DNA of 64,000 nt from Nocardia aurea (GCF_003123685.1 NZ_QCYJ01000084.1:682001-746000), one strand, 5' to 3'. Positions 17,307 to 28,289 are shown, numbered from the stretch's first letter. A program made the numbers and translations. The notes: a model not told the origin generated them from the sequence alone.

Positions 17307-18343
17307 TCGTCATGGGTATCGAGAGTTCCTGCGACGAAACCGGAGTCGGGATCGTCCGCTGGAACGGTGACGGCACCTGTGAACTGCTGGCCGACGAGGT
17401 CGCCTCCAGCGTCGACCAGCACGCCCGCTTCGGCGGTGTCGTGCCCGAGATCGCCTCGCGCGCGCATCTGGAAGCCATCGTCCCCGCCATGCGGCGGGCG
17501 CTCTCGGCCGCGGGTGTGGTCAAGCCGGACGCGCTCGCGGTCACCATCGGCCCCGGGCTCGCGGGCGCGCTGCTGGTCGGCGTCGCCGCCGCGAAAGCCT
17601 ATGCGGCGGCGTGGGATGTGCCGTTCTACGCGCTGAACCATCTCGGCGGGCATGTCGCGGTGGACACGCTCGAACACGGGCCGATGCCGCCCTGCGTCGC
17701 GCTGCTCGTCTCCGGTGGTCACACCCACCTGTTGCAGGTGGCGGATCTGGGCGAACCGATCGTCGAACTCGGCAGCACCGTCGATGATGCCGCGGGTGAG
17801 GCCTTCGACAAGGTGGCGAGACTGCTCGGCCTCGGCTATCCGGGCGGACCCGCGCTCGACGCGGCGGCCCAGGAAGGCAATCCGGCGGCGATCGCGTTTC
17901 CGCGCGGGATGACCGGACCGCGCGATCCGCGCTACGACTTCTCCTTCTCCGGCCTCAAGACCGCGGTCGCCAGACATGTCGAGGCGGCGCAGCGTCAGGG
18001 AATCACCCCCGACCAACTGCCGATTCCCGATATCGCGGCCTCGTTCCAGGAATCGGTCGCCGACGTGCTGACCATGAAGGCGATCAGGGCCGCCGCCGAC
18101 GTCGGCGTCGATACCCTCGTGCTCGGCGGCGGCGCCACGGCCAATTCGCGTATCCGTTCGCTGGCCGAAGAACGCTGCGCCGCGGCCGGAATCACCTTGC
18201 GCGTGCCGAAACCGCGACTGTGCACCGACAACGGTGTGATGATCGCCGCGCTGGGCGCGCACGTCATCGCGGGCGGCGCGACTCCGTCGGAACTGACCGT
18301 CGCCACCGATCCCGGCCTTCCGGTGTCGACCAGCCAGGTCTGA
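17303..18343 (+). CDS. tsaD: tRNA t6A transferase TsaD
   Basis: Transfers threonylcarbamoyl from TC-AMP to A37 of ANN-decoding tRNAs. 346 aa, normal length. [15 protein letters not shown] at the start, metal-site histidines in [11 protein letters not shown] and NHLGGHVA, phosphate motif [10 protein letters not shown], and [14 protein letters not shown] at 17303 overlaps the rimI stop by 4 bases and is read as VIVMGIESS. Last gene of the alr-to-tsaD run; a short minus-strand gene converges on it. Confidence 0.96.
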   Translation: MIVMGIESSCDETGVGIVRWNGDGTCELLADEVASSVDQHARFGGVVPEIASRAHLEAIVPAMRRALSAAGVVKPDALAVTIGPGLAGALLVGVAAAKAYAAAWDVPFYALNHLGGHVAVDTLEHGPMPPCVALLVSGGHTHLLQVADLGEPIVELGSTVDDAAGEAFDKVARLLGLGYPGGPALDAAAQEGNPAAIAFPRGMTGPRDPRYDFSFSGLKTAVARHVEAAQRQGITPDQLPIPDIAASFQESVADVLTMKAIRAAADVGVDTLVLGGGATANSRIRSLAEERCAAAGITLRVPKPRLCTDNGVMIAALGAHVIAGGATPSELTVATDPGLPVSTSQV

Positions 18344-18352
18344 CCCGGATCG

Positions 18353-18571
18353 CTATCGCCCCGGGGTCGAGGACGGTGGCGTCGGGCCGGACGAGGTCAT
18401 CGGTGTCGATATAGGCGGCAGCGGGCGCATCGGCTCTTTCACCGGCTCCAGCTCCAGCGTCAGTCCGAACAGTGCGAGCGACAGCGCCGCCGCCGAGGCG
18501 AGGGTACCGCGCACGCATAACCACCAGATGTGCGCGCGCCGCTGTCGCGCCGAGCGAGGTACGGCAGTCAC
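18353..18571 (-). CDS. small single-pass membrane protein
   Basis: 72 aa: short basic cytoplasmic part (RSARQRRAH), one hydrophobic helix at about 15-40 (WWLCVRGTLASAAALSLALFG) and a Pro/Thr/Ser-rich outer tail. GTG start with GGGGGAA 4-5 bases upstream. It lies 158 bp downstream of the Hsp70-like gene on the same strand, whose product has the same cytoplasm-helix-Pro-rich plan, so they may be one transcript. Not recognised. Confidence 0.6.
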   Translation of the reverse strand: MTAVPRSARQRRAHIWWLCVRGTLASAAALSLALFGLTLELEPVKEPMRPLPPISTPMTSSGPTPPSSTPGR

Positions 18572-18728
18572 GTGTTCCCCCTTGCCTGGCCGTTGTCGGT
18601 CGAATCGCGACGCGGCGATCGGCCGTTACGGATCGGCGTGCCCCCGAAAATAACGTCGCCCCTGCTCGATTTCGCGCGAGGAGCGCGACGACACTCGTTT
18701 CGACGGAAACAGGTTCTTCCGGAAGGGT

Positions 18729-20249
18729 TTACGGGCCGTCCGTGCCGAGCGCGGACGAACCCGAATCCGAGAGCAGCGGCGGCGGCAGCGGAATATGCGA
18801 CTGGGCCGGGGTCTGCGTCGGTGACGGCGCGGTACCGGTCGCGGGCGGTTCGGTGTGGGTCTCGAAATTGTTGTGCTGCGGCAGTACCGGGTCCGCGGCA
18901 CCCTCCTCGAGACCGGGAGCGAGCAGTTCGGGGAACGGTATCGACGGCAGGTTCGGGTCGGGTCGCAGCGTCGGCTGGGTCGACGGGGGCGAGGTCGGGT
19001 AGACCCCGGTCGGCGATTGCGTCGGCTCCTGCGTGCCGGAGGGGCCGGTACCGCCGCTCGGCCGCGTCGTGCTGTCCCGGCCGGTGACGGTGCCCGCTCC
19101 GGTCGACGGAGACAGGGTGAGCGGCGGCGGTGGGATCTGCTGGGCGCTGCTCGTGGTGCCCGCGGGGGAGACCTCGTCGTCGGCGGTCGGCGCGAAAGTC
19201 TTGATGCCGTAGCCGATCACGAGTCCGACGACGACGATCGCGCCCGCGAGGATTCCGACGACCTTGGTGAAGGTGCCCGCCGGTGCGTCGGTGCCGAGCG
19301 CGGCGACCGGGAAGGACGACGGCTGGGCCGAATCGGCCACCAGTGCCGCGCCTTTGGCGATGACGGATTCCGGGTCGTTCACCGTGTGCACCGGCAGGTC
19401 GAGCCGGTCGGCGAGGGTGGACACGACCGAGGGGATGTTGGCGCCGCCGCCGATCACCACGACGGCCTCGGGGGCGGTGGGCGTGCGCGCGAAGACTCCG
19501 GCGGCGAAAGCCGCTGTGTCACGCAGCAGGTCGGCGATCAGTTCCTCGAAATCGGCTCTCGTCAGTTTGAGCGGGCGTCCGGCGACATGATCGATGGTGA
19601 CCGCGGCCGCGATCGACAGGTGTTCCTTGGCCGCGCGCCCGCGGTTTGTCAGCATGCCGCGATTGGGCCTGGTGCCGCGCCGGGCATAGTGCAGATCGAC
19701 CAGGTGGTGGTAGATCAGGTCATCGATGGCGTTGCCGCAGATCGCCGAGGTGCGCTCGGAACGCAGGACCGTGCCGTCGGCCTGTTCGGCGACGGTGATG
19801 GTGAGACCGGAGGCGCCGAGGTCGACGACGGCGACGGTCCCGTAGCGGTCGAGCAGTCCGGTGTGTCGCAGATAGGTCAGTGCCGCATCGCATTCGGGGA
19901 TCAGTCGCAGATCACGCTGTTTGCCGGTGGCGGCCCGGATGAGCTGGGCCTGTTCCTTGCTGCGGTAGGCGACGGCGACACTGGTCGGCACGGCGTCGAG
20001 GCCGGTGGGATGCGTTCCGGTGAATCGCGCGCCGACGGGAAAGGCGACGTCGTAACCCATCTGCTGACTGGCGGGCAGCTGGGTGGTCATCAGTTCGATC
20101 GAGGAGGCTACGAGATCCCCCAGATCGGAGTGGGCCGCGTCGGCGGAGACGACACGGTAGTCGAAACTCTGTGCCCCGTTCGGGGCAGTGGCGACGAGCG
20201 CCGAGCAGACGACCTCGTTCCCGGCGGAGATGCCGAGCGACGTTCGCAT
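18729..20249 (-). CDS. membrane-anchored Hsp70/actin-fold protein with extracytoplasmic Pro-rich tail
   Basis: 506 aa. Residues 1-320 are an actin/Hsp70-type ATPase domain: SLGISAGNEVVC (first phosphate loop, degenerate), VAVVDLGASGLTITVAEQADG (second phosphate loop) and VVVIGGGANIPSV (adenosine loop). A single membrane helix follows (GILAGAIVVVGLVIGYGI, about 333-352), then about 150 residues rich in Pro, Thr and Ser. No substrate-binding DnaK domain exists. GGAGGGAGGTG 8 bases before the ATG at 20249 decides the start over a GTG three codons earlier. Similar proteins occur in mycolic-acid bacteria; the role may be envelope-linked sensing. It is divergent from groES. Confidence 0.8.
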   Translation of the reverse strand: MRTSLGISAGNEVVCSALVATAPNGAQSFDYRVVSADAAHSDLGDLVASSIELMTTQLPASQQMGYDVAFPVGARFTGTHPTGLDAVPTSVAVAYRSKEQAQLIRAATGKQRDLRLIPECDAALTYLRHTGLLDRYGTVAVVDLGASGLTITVAEQADGTVLRSERTSAICGNAIDDLIYHHLVDLHYARRGTRPNRGMLTNRGRAAKEHLSIAAAVTIDHVAGRPLKLTRADFEELIADLLRDTAAFAAGVFARTPTAPEAVVVIGGGANIPSVVSTLADRLDLPVHTVNDPESVIAKGAALVADSAQPSSFPVAALGTDAPAGTFTKVVGILAGAIVVVGLVIGYGIKTFAPTADDEVSPAGTTSSAQQIPPPPLTLSPSTGAGTVTGRDSTTRPSGGTGPSGTQEPTQSPTGVYPTSPPSTQPTLRPDPNLPSIPFPELLAPGLEEGAADPVLPQHNNFETHTEPPATGTAPSPTQTPAQSHIPLPPPLLSDSGSSALGTDGP

Positions 20250-20957
20250 ATGTTTCACCTCCCTCCGGACGGATGGTCGCGGGGCGAATGGTCACGGTCC
20301 TGGCGACGCTCGCGAATAACCTGCCGGGCCGCTACGCGGGTGACGAACGATCCGGGCGCACGAATCGGCCGACCCGTTGTCCGGTGGGGTCGCTGGGAAC
20401 GGCCTGTGATCACGTGTGGAGTTGCTCTCTGGTGAAGCCGGTGGTGCTGCTGTGACAGATGTGATGCCCAACTGTGTTGCGTCACGCTGGCCGCGTCCCC
20501 TGCGACGTCGGTTCGTGACGAATCGGACGGGCGTACGGCGACCGTCGTCAATACTGTCACAATCTGTTATCCGAACGTTACAGATTCGGCGAAGTAATGG
20601 GAAGCCCACAGGCCGAAGGGCAACCTGCCCTGTTCAGTGTTTGTCGACACGTTTCCTCAACGCTGTTCCGGAGCCGCCGCGGCGCGCCGAGGACGGGTAG
20701 AACGGGCATTGGCACAGCCCACCCTTGAGCGCTGGCACTCTCATGTATAGAGTGCTAGTCGGCACCGCGTGATGGATGGGTGCCAAGCCTTTGACCACTG
20801 AGCAGGGGTCCCGGCACCCGCGACGACGGGGCTATGCGCAGGGTCAGATCGTTCGGACGTAGGTGAGAACCCGCGGGCCGGCCGAGACAACACGACACCG
20901 ATGGTTCGGGACAACAGTTCCGGACGACCGTATATCCCCGAAAGTGGAGGGCTCAAC
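20250..20957. other. divergent promoter region, Hsp70-like gene / groES
   Basis: About 700 bp without a supported gene. It holds the CIRCE element (20732-20758) and an imperfect 26-bp palindrome at 20561-20586 with arms AATCTGT and ACAGATT. Open frames here have no family match. Confidence 0.6.
20732..20758. promoter_or_regulatory. CIRCE element (HrcA operator)
   Basis: CTGGCACTC, 9 bases, GAGTGCTAG: the CIRCE inverted repeat (consensus TTAGCACTC-N9-GAGTGCTAA) with changes only at the outer ends. It lies about 200 bp before groES and should bind the HrcA repressor, giving heat-shock control of groES-groEL1. Confidence 0.9.
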
Positions 20958-21260
20958 GTGGCGAGCGTGAACATCAAGCCGCTCGAGGACAAGATCCTCG
21001 TCCAGGCCAACGAGGCCGAGACGACGACGGCCTCCGGCCTGGTCATCCCGGACACGGCGAAGGAGAAGCCGCAGGAAGGCACCGTCGTCGCAGTAGGACC
21101 CGGCCGCTGGGCCGAAGAAGGCGAGAAGCGTATTCCGCTGGATGTCCAAGAGGGCGACACCGTCATCTACAGCAAGTACGGCGGCACCGAGATCAAGTAC
21201 CAGGGCGAGGAATACCTGATCCTCTCCGCGCGCGACGTGCTGGCTGTCGTCAGCAAGTGA
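20958..21260 (+). CDS. groES: co-chaperonin GroES
   Basis: 100-aa lid of the GroEL chamber. [16 protein letters not shown], the mobile loop [15 protein letters not shown], and [24 protein letters not shown] match the family across its length. GTG start at 20958 with GTGGAGGGC 6-8 bases upstream; a longer frame from 20901 adds 19 residues foreign to GroES. Transcribed with groEL1, 109 bp downstream, under the CIRCE element. Confidence 0.97.
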   Translation: MASVNIKPLEDKILVQANEAETTTASGLVIPDTAKEKPQEGTVVAVGPGRWAEEGEKRIPLDVQEGDTVIYSKYGGTEIKYQGEEYLILSARDVLAVVSK

Positions 21261-21297
21261 CCGCGTTCCCGGCCACCCGGCCGGGATCGAGTCGTAA

Positions 21298-22980
<1,683 letters not shown>

Positions 22981-23001
22981 GCCTCGCACCGCATAACAGG
23001 C

Positions 23002-23034
23002 AAGGCCCCCGGATCCTGGTGATCCGGGGGCCTT
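23002..23034 (+). terminator. terminator after groEL1
   Basis: Perfect 14-bp stem (AAGGCCCCCGGATC with GATCCGGGGGCCTT), 5-nt loop, ending in CTT. The strongest hairpin of the region; it ends the groES-groEL1 operon and may also stop the convergent sigK transcript. Confidence 0.9.
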
Positions 23035-23147
23035 CGTCGCTCTATGCCGATGCGGCAGCGCGTTTGCTGTGGGCGGCACGGCGACCTCCCGGTGGGACGG
23101 GTGGTCGGTGCGCGGCGTGTGGTCTGCGCGCGGGACGCGGACCGGGT

Positions 23148-23387
23148 CTAGGGCTGTTCGTCGGCGATGGCAGCCAGCAAACGGTCGCGCAGGGCGACCG
23201 GTGGCTGGGTCGACGCTATCTCGGCGAGTGCGGACAGCGCGTCTTTCGTCTGCCGCACTTCCGCGAGGAACGCCGCGCGTAGGGCGGGGTCCTCGTTGTC
23301 GAGCAATTCTTGTACCGCGTGATGGTCTTCGTCGTCGATCGATCCGAGCGCGACGGCGTGCGCGAGATCGATCCGGACTTCGTTCAT
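23148..23387 (-). CDS. short RskA N-terminal-domain anti-sigma factor
   Basis: 79 aa. LAHAVALGSIDDEDHHAVQELL and ALRAAFLAEVRQTKDALSALAE match the N-terminal sigma-binding domain of anti-sigma-K RskA. Normal RskA is about 230 aa with a membrane helix and an outer domain; here the frame ends at a TAG after ADEQP, and only about 110 bp remain before the groEL1 terminator, so no hidden remainder exists. It would be a soluble anti-sigma factor, or a remnant. ATG one base after the sigK stop, with GGGGTGACGTGAG as binding site: translationally coupled. Confidence 0.75.
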   Translation of the reverse strand: MNEVRIDLAHAVALGSIDDEDHHAVQELLDNEDPALRAAFLAEVRQTKDALSALAEIASTQPPVALRDRLLAAIADEQP

Positions 23388-23388
23388 C

Positions 23389-24054
23389 TCACGTCACCCC
23401 CAAACTTTTCTTCAGTCGTGTCAGTCCATCCCGAATTCGGGACTTAACGGTCGGTAATCCCACACCCAGATATGTCGCTACTTCGGCGTAGGTTCGCCCG
23501 CCGTAGTAAGCGAGCGAGATGGCCTCTCGTTGGGTCTCGGTCAATGAACCGAGGCCTTCGATGACGGCCTGTTGTTCGAGCCTGCGCTCGACCTCTTCGG
23601 TGACCTCGTCGAATTCGTTGCCGAGAACCCGTACCCCGTAGGCGACCTCGCGTTGGGTGTGGGCCTGCTCGGCACGGACCCGGTCGACAGCGCGCCGGTG
23701 GGCAAGAGTCATCAGCCACGTCACCGCGGAGCCCTTAGCGGGGTCGTAACTGGATGCGGTACGCCAGATCTGGAGATAGACCTCCTGGGTGGTCTCCTCC
23801 GCGTACCCCGGATCGTGTAGCACCCGGAGCACCAGACCGAAGACGCGCGCGCACGTCCGGTCGTACAGTTCGGCGAAAGCTTTCTGATCGGACAGGCCGC
23901 AACGATGCAAAAGGGCGGCGAGCTCGATACTTTCGGCCGCGCGTGCCGACATCGCAGAATCCACACTGGGTGGGATGGCTTCTCTACGGAACGAGTCGCC
24001 CTCTGCGGCCGGCTGCCGCGTTGTCACAACGCTCCATTCTGTGTCATCGGTCAC
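23389..24054 (-). CDS. sigK: ECF sigma factor SigK
   Basis: 221 aa. Region 2 at about 58-128 (AFAELYDRTCARVFGLVLRVL, EETTQEVYLQIWRTAS, AVTWLMTLAHRRAVDRVR) and region 4 at about 165-217 (LTETQREAISLAYYGGRTYAEVA, TVKSRIRDGL) match mycobacterial SigK. The N-terminus is about 35 residues longer than usual; ATG at codon 35 is an alternative to GTG at 24054. In mycobacteria SigK drives mpt70/mpt83 under RskA. Here it sits between groEL1 and whiB3, where M. tuberculosis has no sigma factor gene. Confidence 0.88.
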   Translation of the reverse strand: MTDDTEWSVVTTRQPAAEGDSFRREAIPPSVDSAMSARAAESIELAALLHRCGLSDQKAFAELYDRTCARVFGLVLRVLHDPGYAEETTQEVYLQIWRTASSYDPAKGSAVTWLMTLAHRRAVDRVRAEQAHTQREVAYGVRVLGNEFDEVTEEVERRLEQQAVIEGLGSLTETQREAISLAYYGGRTYAEVATYLGVGLPTVKSRIRDGLTRLKKSLGVT

Positions 24055-24459
24055 TACCGTAGCGGGCCGCTATCGCCTCCCTTTCGGTGGGTATGGCAAA
24101 CCGTCCGTGGCGTGGACACGGGGATTCGGCGACGTTCTCGGCACCGATGACACAGGTGGAGCACACAACGGCGTTTTGCGGATGACACGCGATGACTTGC
24201 CGATGCGCTGCACGACACGCCGGTCCGGTGGCTGACGGCTTCTGGCCGCCGCGGCGGCGGGCCGACGGTGGTGACCGCGGTGAGCCTGCGCGCCTGTCGC
24301 CGGAATCGAACTCCTGGCGCGAATGGACCGTCAGGGGTTCGGCCGGTGATCGTGCGTGTGTTGTTCAGTGGCCGGTTGTTTGCTAGGCATTCGGCGCACC
24401 GCACGGTTCGGATGGGGCGGATTCGGCGAAAGGGGTTTCGCACCGCCCGCGGGCGTCGG
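24055..24459. other. gap upstream of sigK
   Basis: About 400 bp between the whiB3 stop and the sigK start on the same strand. No supported gene. It should hold the sigK promoter. Confidence 0.5.
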
Positions 24460-24753
24460 CTACACCGCCATGCGGCGACGATTGCGCCTGGCGTGCATCT
24501 CGCGTTCGGTCTCCGACATGCCGCCCCAGATTCCATAGGGCTCGCTGACTTTCAGCGCGTGACTACGGCACTGCATGAGGACCGGGCAGCTGCGGCAGAT
24601 TTCCTTGGCGCGCATCTCTCTCGCGGTCCGAGCGCGTCCGCGCTCGCCGTCGGGGTGGAAGAACACCGCGGAATCCTGCCCGCGGCATGAGCCTCGCATC
24701 TGCCAATCCCAAACATCAGCGTTCGGTCCGGGGAGGTGGGTCGGCATGGGCAT
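24460..24753 (-). CDS. whiB3: WhiB-family iron-sulfur redox regulator, WhiB3 type
   Basis: 97 aa. Four cluster cysteines C23, C53, C56 and C62 in the order C-(29)-C-PV-C type (ICRSCPVLMQC), then the GIWGGMS turn and a basic C-terminal tail (HARRNRRRM) for DNA contact. WhiB3 binds a 4Fe-4S cluster and partners the principal sigma factor in redox and lipid control. The name rests on synteny (groEL1 side, TPR-like gene and sigD on the other). ATG at 24753 has GAGGAG 6 bases upstream; a longer frame to 24873 is not family-like. Confidence 0.9.
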   Translation of the reverse strand: MPMPTHLPGPNADVWDWQMRGSCRGQDSAVFFHPDGERGRARTAREMRAKEICRSCPVLMQCRSHALKVSEPYGIWGGMSETEREMHARRNRRRMAV

Positions 24754-25392
24754 GGTGAACTCCTCGTGATGCGAGCTCGTCAGCGTTGTCGAGCAGTTTG
24801 TTCTGCAAAATTTCTCGGACCCTGGCCGGGTTGGCGTCCGGCCCGAGGACTTCGCCCTACTCGGTCGCTGCAATTTCGCGCGGCGCCGACCGTGGCGATG
24901 AGTTACGTTAGGTCCAGCTGCGAAATTCCGTCAATAGTTCGACGCACCGGTTTCCCAAATCTTCAACCGCGAGATTTAACCTACTCGCTGTTTACTTTTT
25001 ACGATGACTCCGGTGATACTGTTCGATTGGCCCGTAGGCGGCTGGACCGGCTCTGGCCTCGACCGAGCCGCATTCTCCCTGGTAGAAGCCAATTATCCGC
25101 GGAACTCGCCGGTTGCTGACGCGGTAGCGGCGCGGTATCGGCAGGGGTGTCGAGCACCTCGAGGCCCTTCGGTTGCCGCGCCCGAGATGGCCGAAGCGGG
25201 GCGCGCAGGTTAATTACGCGAAACGCATGTGAATTCGCATCGATGGTGATCCGGCAATCTCTGTAGGAGATTTACCTGATGGAAACACATGCTTCGGGCT
25301 GGAAGTGCTGAACGGTTGCTCATCGAGCGGTGTGGTCGCGGTCCCGTTTCGCGCCGCCGCGGCGCGCGCGGGTCACGGGATAGAGTGCGGCC
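24754..25392. other. long divergent region whiB3 / TPR-like gene
   Basis: About 640 bp, locally AT-rich (around 24930-25020). No full gene. It contains one possible mini-ORF at 25279-25311 (ATG, 10 codons, ends WKC) preceded by TAGGAGA. A long regulatory leader before whiB3 would fit its position. Confidence 0.5.
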
Positions 25393-26322
25393 GTGTTCGC
25401 TCCAGCTCCGCTCATGGATATCCGATCTGAAGTCCTCGCTGCGGCGGCTTTCGGAGAGCTACCGGGCCTCGCCGCTACCGAGTTGCCGACGGTCTCCGGA
25501 CCGGTCGACTCCTGGCTCAGGGCGGTGGTACTCGGCGGTCAGGGCCGCTACGCCGCGGCTCGCGCGCAACTGCGGAGCATACGCGGCACGACCTCCGATC
25601 CGACCGTGCTGTCATTGGTCGCGAGCACCGAGGGATCGCTACTGCGTCAACTGGGCTGGCATGCGAGAGCGTCGATGGCCGACGGCCGCGCCCTCGCTCA
25701 CCTGTCCGCGGAACCGCTGGTCAGCGGTTCGAATCCGGTCGATACGGCGCCGTCCACTGTCTCGAGTGGGAAGCGTGGCGTACTCGGGCCTACCGCCTCG
25801 CCGACCGCCGCGGATTTCGCCGTGCCCGATCGAGCGGCCGCGCTGTGCGACGCGCTCACCGGGTTGGCCGCCGACGCGCTCGGCACCGGCCGAACGGATC
25901 TGGCCACCAGGCTGCTCGGCCGTGCCGCGAACTCGCTCGACGCGGCGCACCCCAGGGCGATGATCCGCTGGCACTGGGTGAGTGCCGAGACCGCGCTGGC
26001 CCAGGGGCGACCGGAACCGGCGAGCGCGCACGCCGCGGCGGGGCTCGCGGCGGCGGAGCGGTGCCCCTCGATACGGCACCGGGTCAAGTCGCTGCTGCTC
26101 GTCGCGGCGGCGGCGATGACGCGGGGCGATCTCGCCGCCGCGGCCGAGGCCGCCGACGAGGTCGCCACGCGGTGCCGCGAACACGAGTTGCTTCCGCTCG
26201 GCTGGGCGTGCGCGATGCTGCGTACCGGCCTGTCGGACGCGTCCGCCGCCGAGGAAGCCGCACGGTACGGCACGGCGATTGCCAGGCGTGGCGGTCACTT
26301 TCGGCCTCCCGGCGTCGCCTGA
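25393..26322 (+). CDS. TPR-like protein, Rv3415c-type
   Basis: 309 aa, helical, Ala-rich, with TPR-like repeats: SWLRAVVLGGQGRYAAARAQL, RQLGWHARASMADGRAL, AAALCDALTGLAADALGTGR, WHWVSAETALAQGRPEPASAHA and LLVAAAAMTRGDLAAAAEA. Position between whiB3 and sigD matches Rv3415c of M. tuberculosis, a conserved gene of unknown role. GTG at 25393 or ATG at 25414 may be the start. No signal peptide. Confidence 0.78.
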   Translation: MFAPAPLMDIRSEVLAAAAFGELPGLAATELPTVSGPVDSWLRAVVLGGQGRYAAARAQLRSIRGTTSDPTVLSLVASTEGSLLRQLGWHARASMADGRALAHLSAEPLVSGSNPVDTAPSTVSSGKRGVLGPTASPTAADFAVPDRAAALCDALTGLAADALGTGRTDLATRLLGRAANSLDAAHPRAMIRWHWVSAETALAQGRPEPASAHAAAGLAAAERCPSIRHRVKSLLLVAAAAMTRGDLAAAAEAADEVATRCREHELLPLGWACAMLRTGLSDASAAEEAARYGTAIARRGGHFRPPGVA

Positions 26323-26467
26323 ACCCATCGGTGGGGTTGTAGCGACAACCGGACCGTGTTGCCCAGCGGTGTGGGATGTATCGCTATTGTTAGTCCCGTT
26401 CCGCAACTCCGCGGAAGCACAGGTCATCGGGCCGGTGCCACTTGTAACGCCAGGAATCTCTCTGACG

Positions 26468-27046
26468 ATGACGAACACGGGCGAAGAGTTGGACCTCGCC
26501 GTCACTGCCGCTGCGCAGGGCGACAGATCCGCTCTAGCTCAGGTACTAGAGCTGGTCCGCCCGTTGGTAGTTCGTTACTGCCGCGCGCGGATCGGCGCAG
26601 CGGAGCGCGGGCAGCTCTCCGCCGACGACGTTGCGCAGGAGGTATGTCTGGCCGTGATGACAGCCTTGCCCAGATATCAGGATCAGGGCAGGCCCTTCAT
26701 GGCCTTCGTATACGGAATCGCTTCGCACAAGGTCGCAGACGCCCATCGAAACGCCGCACGTAACAAGGCGGAGGCGATGGCCGAAGTACCAGATGTCATA
26801 TCCACCGACCAAGGGCCGGAACAACGAGCTCTCGAATCCGAGACGAGCAGGCAGATGAACCGCTTGCTCGCGACGCTTCCCGAGAAGCATCGAGAAATTC
26901 TGATCCTGCGTTTGGTCATGGGTTTGTCAGCGGAAGAAACCGCGGTCGCCGTGGGCAGTACGGCGGGCGCTATACGGGTTGCCCAGCACAGGGCACTCGC
27001 GAAACTGAAGTCACAAGTGGCGAGGGCAGGTGAAATGTATGGCTAG
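26468..27046 (+). CDS. sigD: ECF-type sigma factor SigD
   Basis: 192 aa. Region 2 (about 35-95: ARIGAAERGQLSADDVAQEVCLAV, FMAFVYGIASHKVADAHR) and region 4 (about 130-185: LPEKHREILILRLVMGLSAEETA, GAIRVAQHRALAKLK). ATG at 26468; the frame is open upstream without family match. Codon use is less GC-biased than neighbours. Coupled to the anti-sigma gene rsdA, which begins inside its last codons. In mycobacteria SigD acts in stationary phase and starvation. Confidence 0.93.
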   Translation: MTNTGEELDLAVTAAAQGDRSALAQVLELVRPLVVRYCRARIGAAERGQLSADDVAQEVCLAVMTALPRYQDQGRPFMAFVYGIASHKVADAHRNAARNKAEAMAEVPDVISTDQGPEQRALESETSRQMNRLLATLPEKHREILILRLVMGLSAEETAVAVGSTAGAIRVAQHRALAKLKSQVARAGEMYG

Positions 27047-28184
27047 GGATGGCGAGCGCGGTCGGGGCGACTGGAAGGCGCGACGTGGATCGCGGAACAG
27101 CGGTCCCTACGCCGGGGCTTCCGAAGAGTCCGGACCGGTGGATATCGCCGCCGTCCGTCGGGACGACGCGCTGATCGACGCCCTATCCCACGGCGGGCCG
27201 GTGCAGACCGACAGCACGGAGGAGTTCCAGCTGGCGGCGCTGCTCGCGGATTGGCGGGCGGAGATCGTGGTGCCCCCGCTACCGAGCACCCCGGATCTGG
27301 ATACCGTCGCGGCGGCGGTCAACCAGGAGATCGGCGCGCGCAAAGTGCGGGTCGGCGCCCAGACCAACGGCCGTTTACGGCTGGTTCGTCCCCTCTTGAC
27401 CACCGCGGCCGGTTTGGCTCTGGTCATCGGTGGACTCACGGCGTTCTCGTACAACGCGGAGCCGGGTAACCCACTGTGGCGGGTCAAAGAGGTCGTGTTC
27501 AGCGAACAGGCGCAGTCCACCGTGGTGAATCGCGCCGACAGTCAGCTGGAGCAGGCCGAAGAGCTTCTCTCGCAACGCAATCCGTCTTCGGCGAAGGCGC
27601 AGCTCGAAGCCGCGCAGGCCAATGTCGACCAGGTGAGCGATCCGGTGAAACGCGCTCAGCTGCAAGCACAGTGGGCGCAGCTGCTGGAATCGTTGCGCAA
27701 GGATTGGCCCGACGTGGCGGCCCAGGTCGAGGCGATGACCAAGCCGAGCGAGCCGAAGCCCACCGCCGGTTCGGGAACCACGGCGCCGACGGCCCCCGGG
27801 CAGCAGGCAACTCCCGGGCAGACGGGTCAGCAGCCCGCGAGCCAGACCACGCCGAACAACACCATCCTGCAGGCGCCGGTGGATACATCGGCGCCCAAGC
27901 CACCGACGGGGACCAACCCCACCGGGCCGACTCAGCAGGAGCCGCCGCCGGTGACCACGGTCCCCCCGGTGACCCAGGTTCCTCCGACGCAGGAGCCACC
28001 GACCCAGGCCCCGCCGACGCAGGAACCGCCGACCCAGCCGCCGACACAGCCCACCCAGGAACCCCCCACCCAGCAGGTTCCCACCGGTGGCGCGGGAATC
28101 CCCACCCAGCCCTCGAATCAGACCCCGAACCCGGGTATCACGATTCCGACCCTGCCCTTCACGCTGCCGGGCCGTCCGAGCTGA
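27039..28184 (+). CDS. rsdA: anti-sigma-D factor RsdA
   Basis: 381-aa inner-membrane protein. The SigD-binding segment is DIAAVRRDDALIDALS (about 35-50), the membrane helix is at about 119-137 (LLTTAAGLALVIGGLTAF), and the rest is outside: a helical part (AEELLSQRNPSSAKAQLEAAQ) and a long Pro/Gln/Thr-rich tail with PPTQEP repeats. The ATG lies in ATGGCTAG, overlapping the sigD stop by 8 bases. It should hold SigD inactive until proteolysis. The outer Pro-rich tail may contact the cell wall. Confidence 0.92.
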   Translation: MARDGERGRGDWKARRGSRNSGPYAGASEESGPVDIAAVRRDDALIDALSHGGPVQTDSTEEFQLAALLADWRAEIVVPPLPSTPDLDTVAAAVNQEIGARKVRVGAQTNGRLRLVRPLLTTAAGLALVIGGLTAFSYNAEPGNPLWRVKEVVFSEQAQSTVVNRADSQLEQAEELLSQRNPSSAKAQLEAAQANVDQVSDPVKRAQLQAQWAQLLESLRKDWPDVAAQVEAMTKPSEPKPTAGSGTTAPTAPGQQATPGQTGQQPASQTTPNNTILQAPVDTSAPKPPTGTNPTGPTQQEPPPVTTVPPVTQVPPTQEPPTQAPPTQEPPTQPPTQPTQEPPTQQVPTGGAGIPTQPSNQTPNPGITIPTLPFTLPGRPS

Positions 28185-28289
28185 TCTCGCTGTCACCCCG
28201 GATTCCTCGATCGAGGTAGTCCAGGATTTTCGTTCTCCGCGTCGTTCCGAGAACGGCAGCTATCTTCCGGGGAACACGCACGCTTCGAA

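Noticed and set aside
25726..25736. tRNA T-loop-like GGTTCGAATCC
   Set aside because: No acceptor, D or anticodon arm around it; it encodes SGSNPV in the TPR-like gene.
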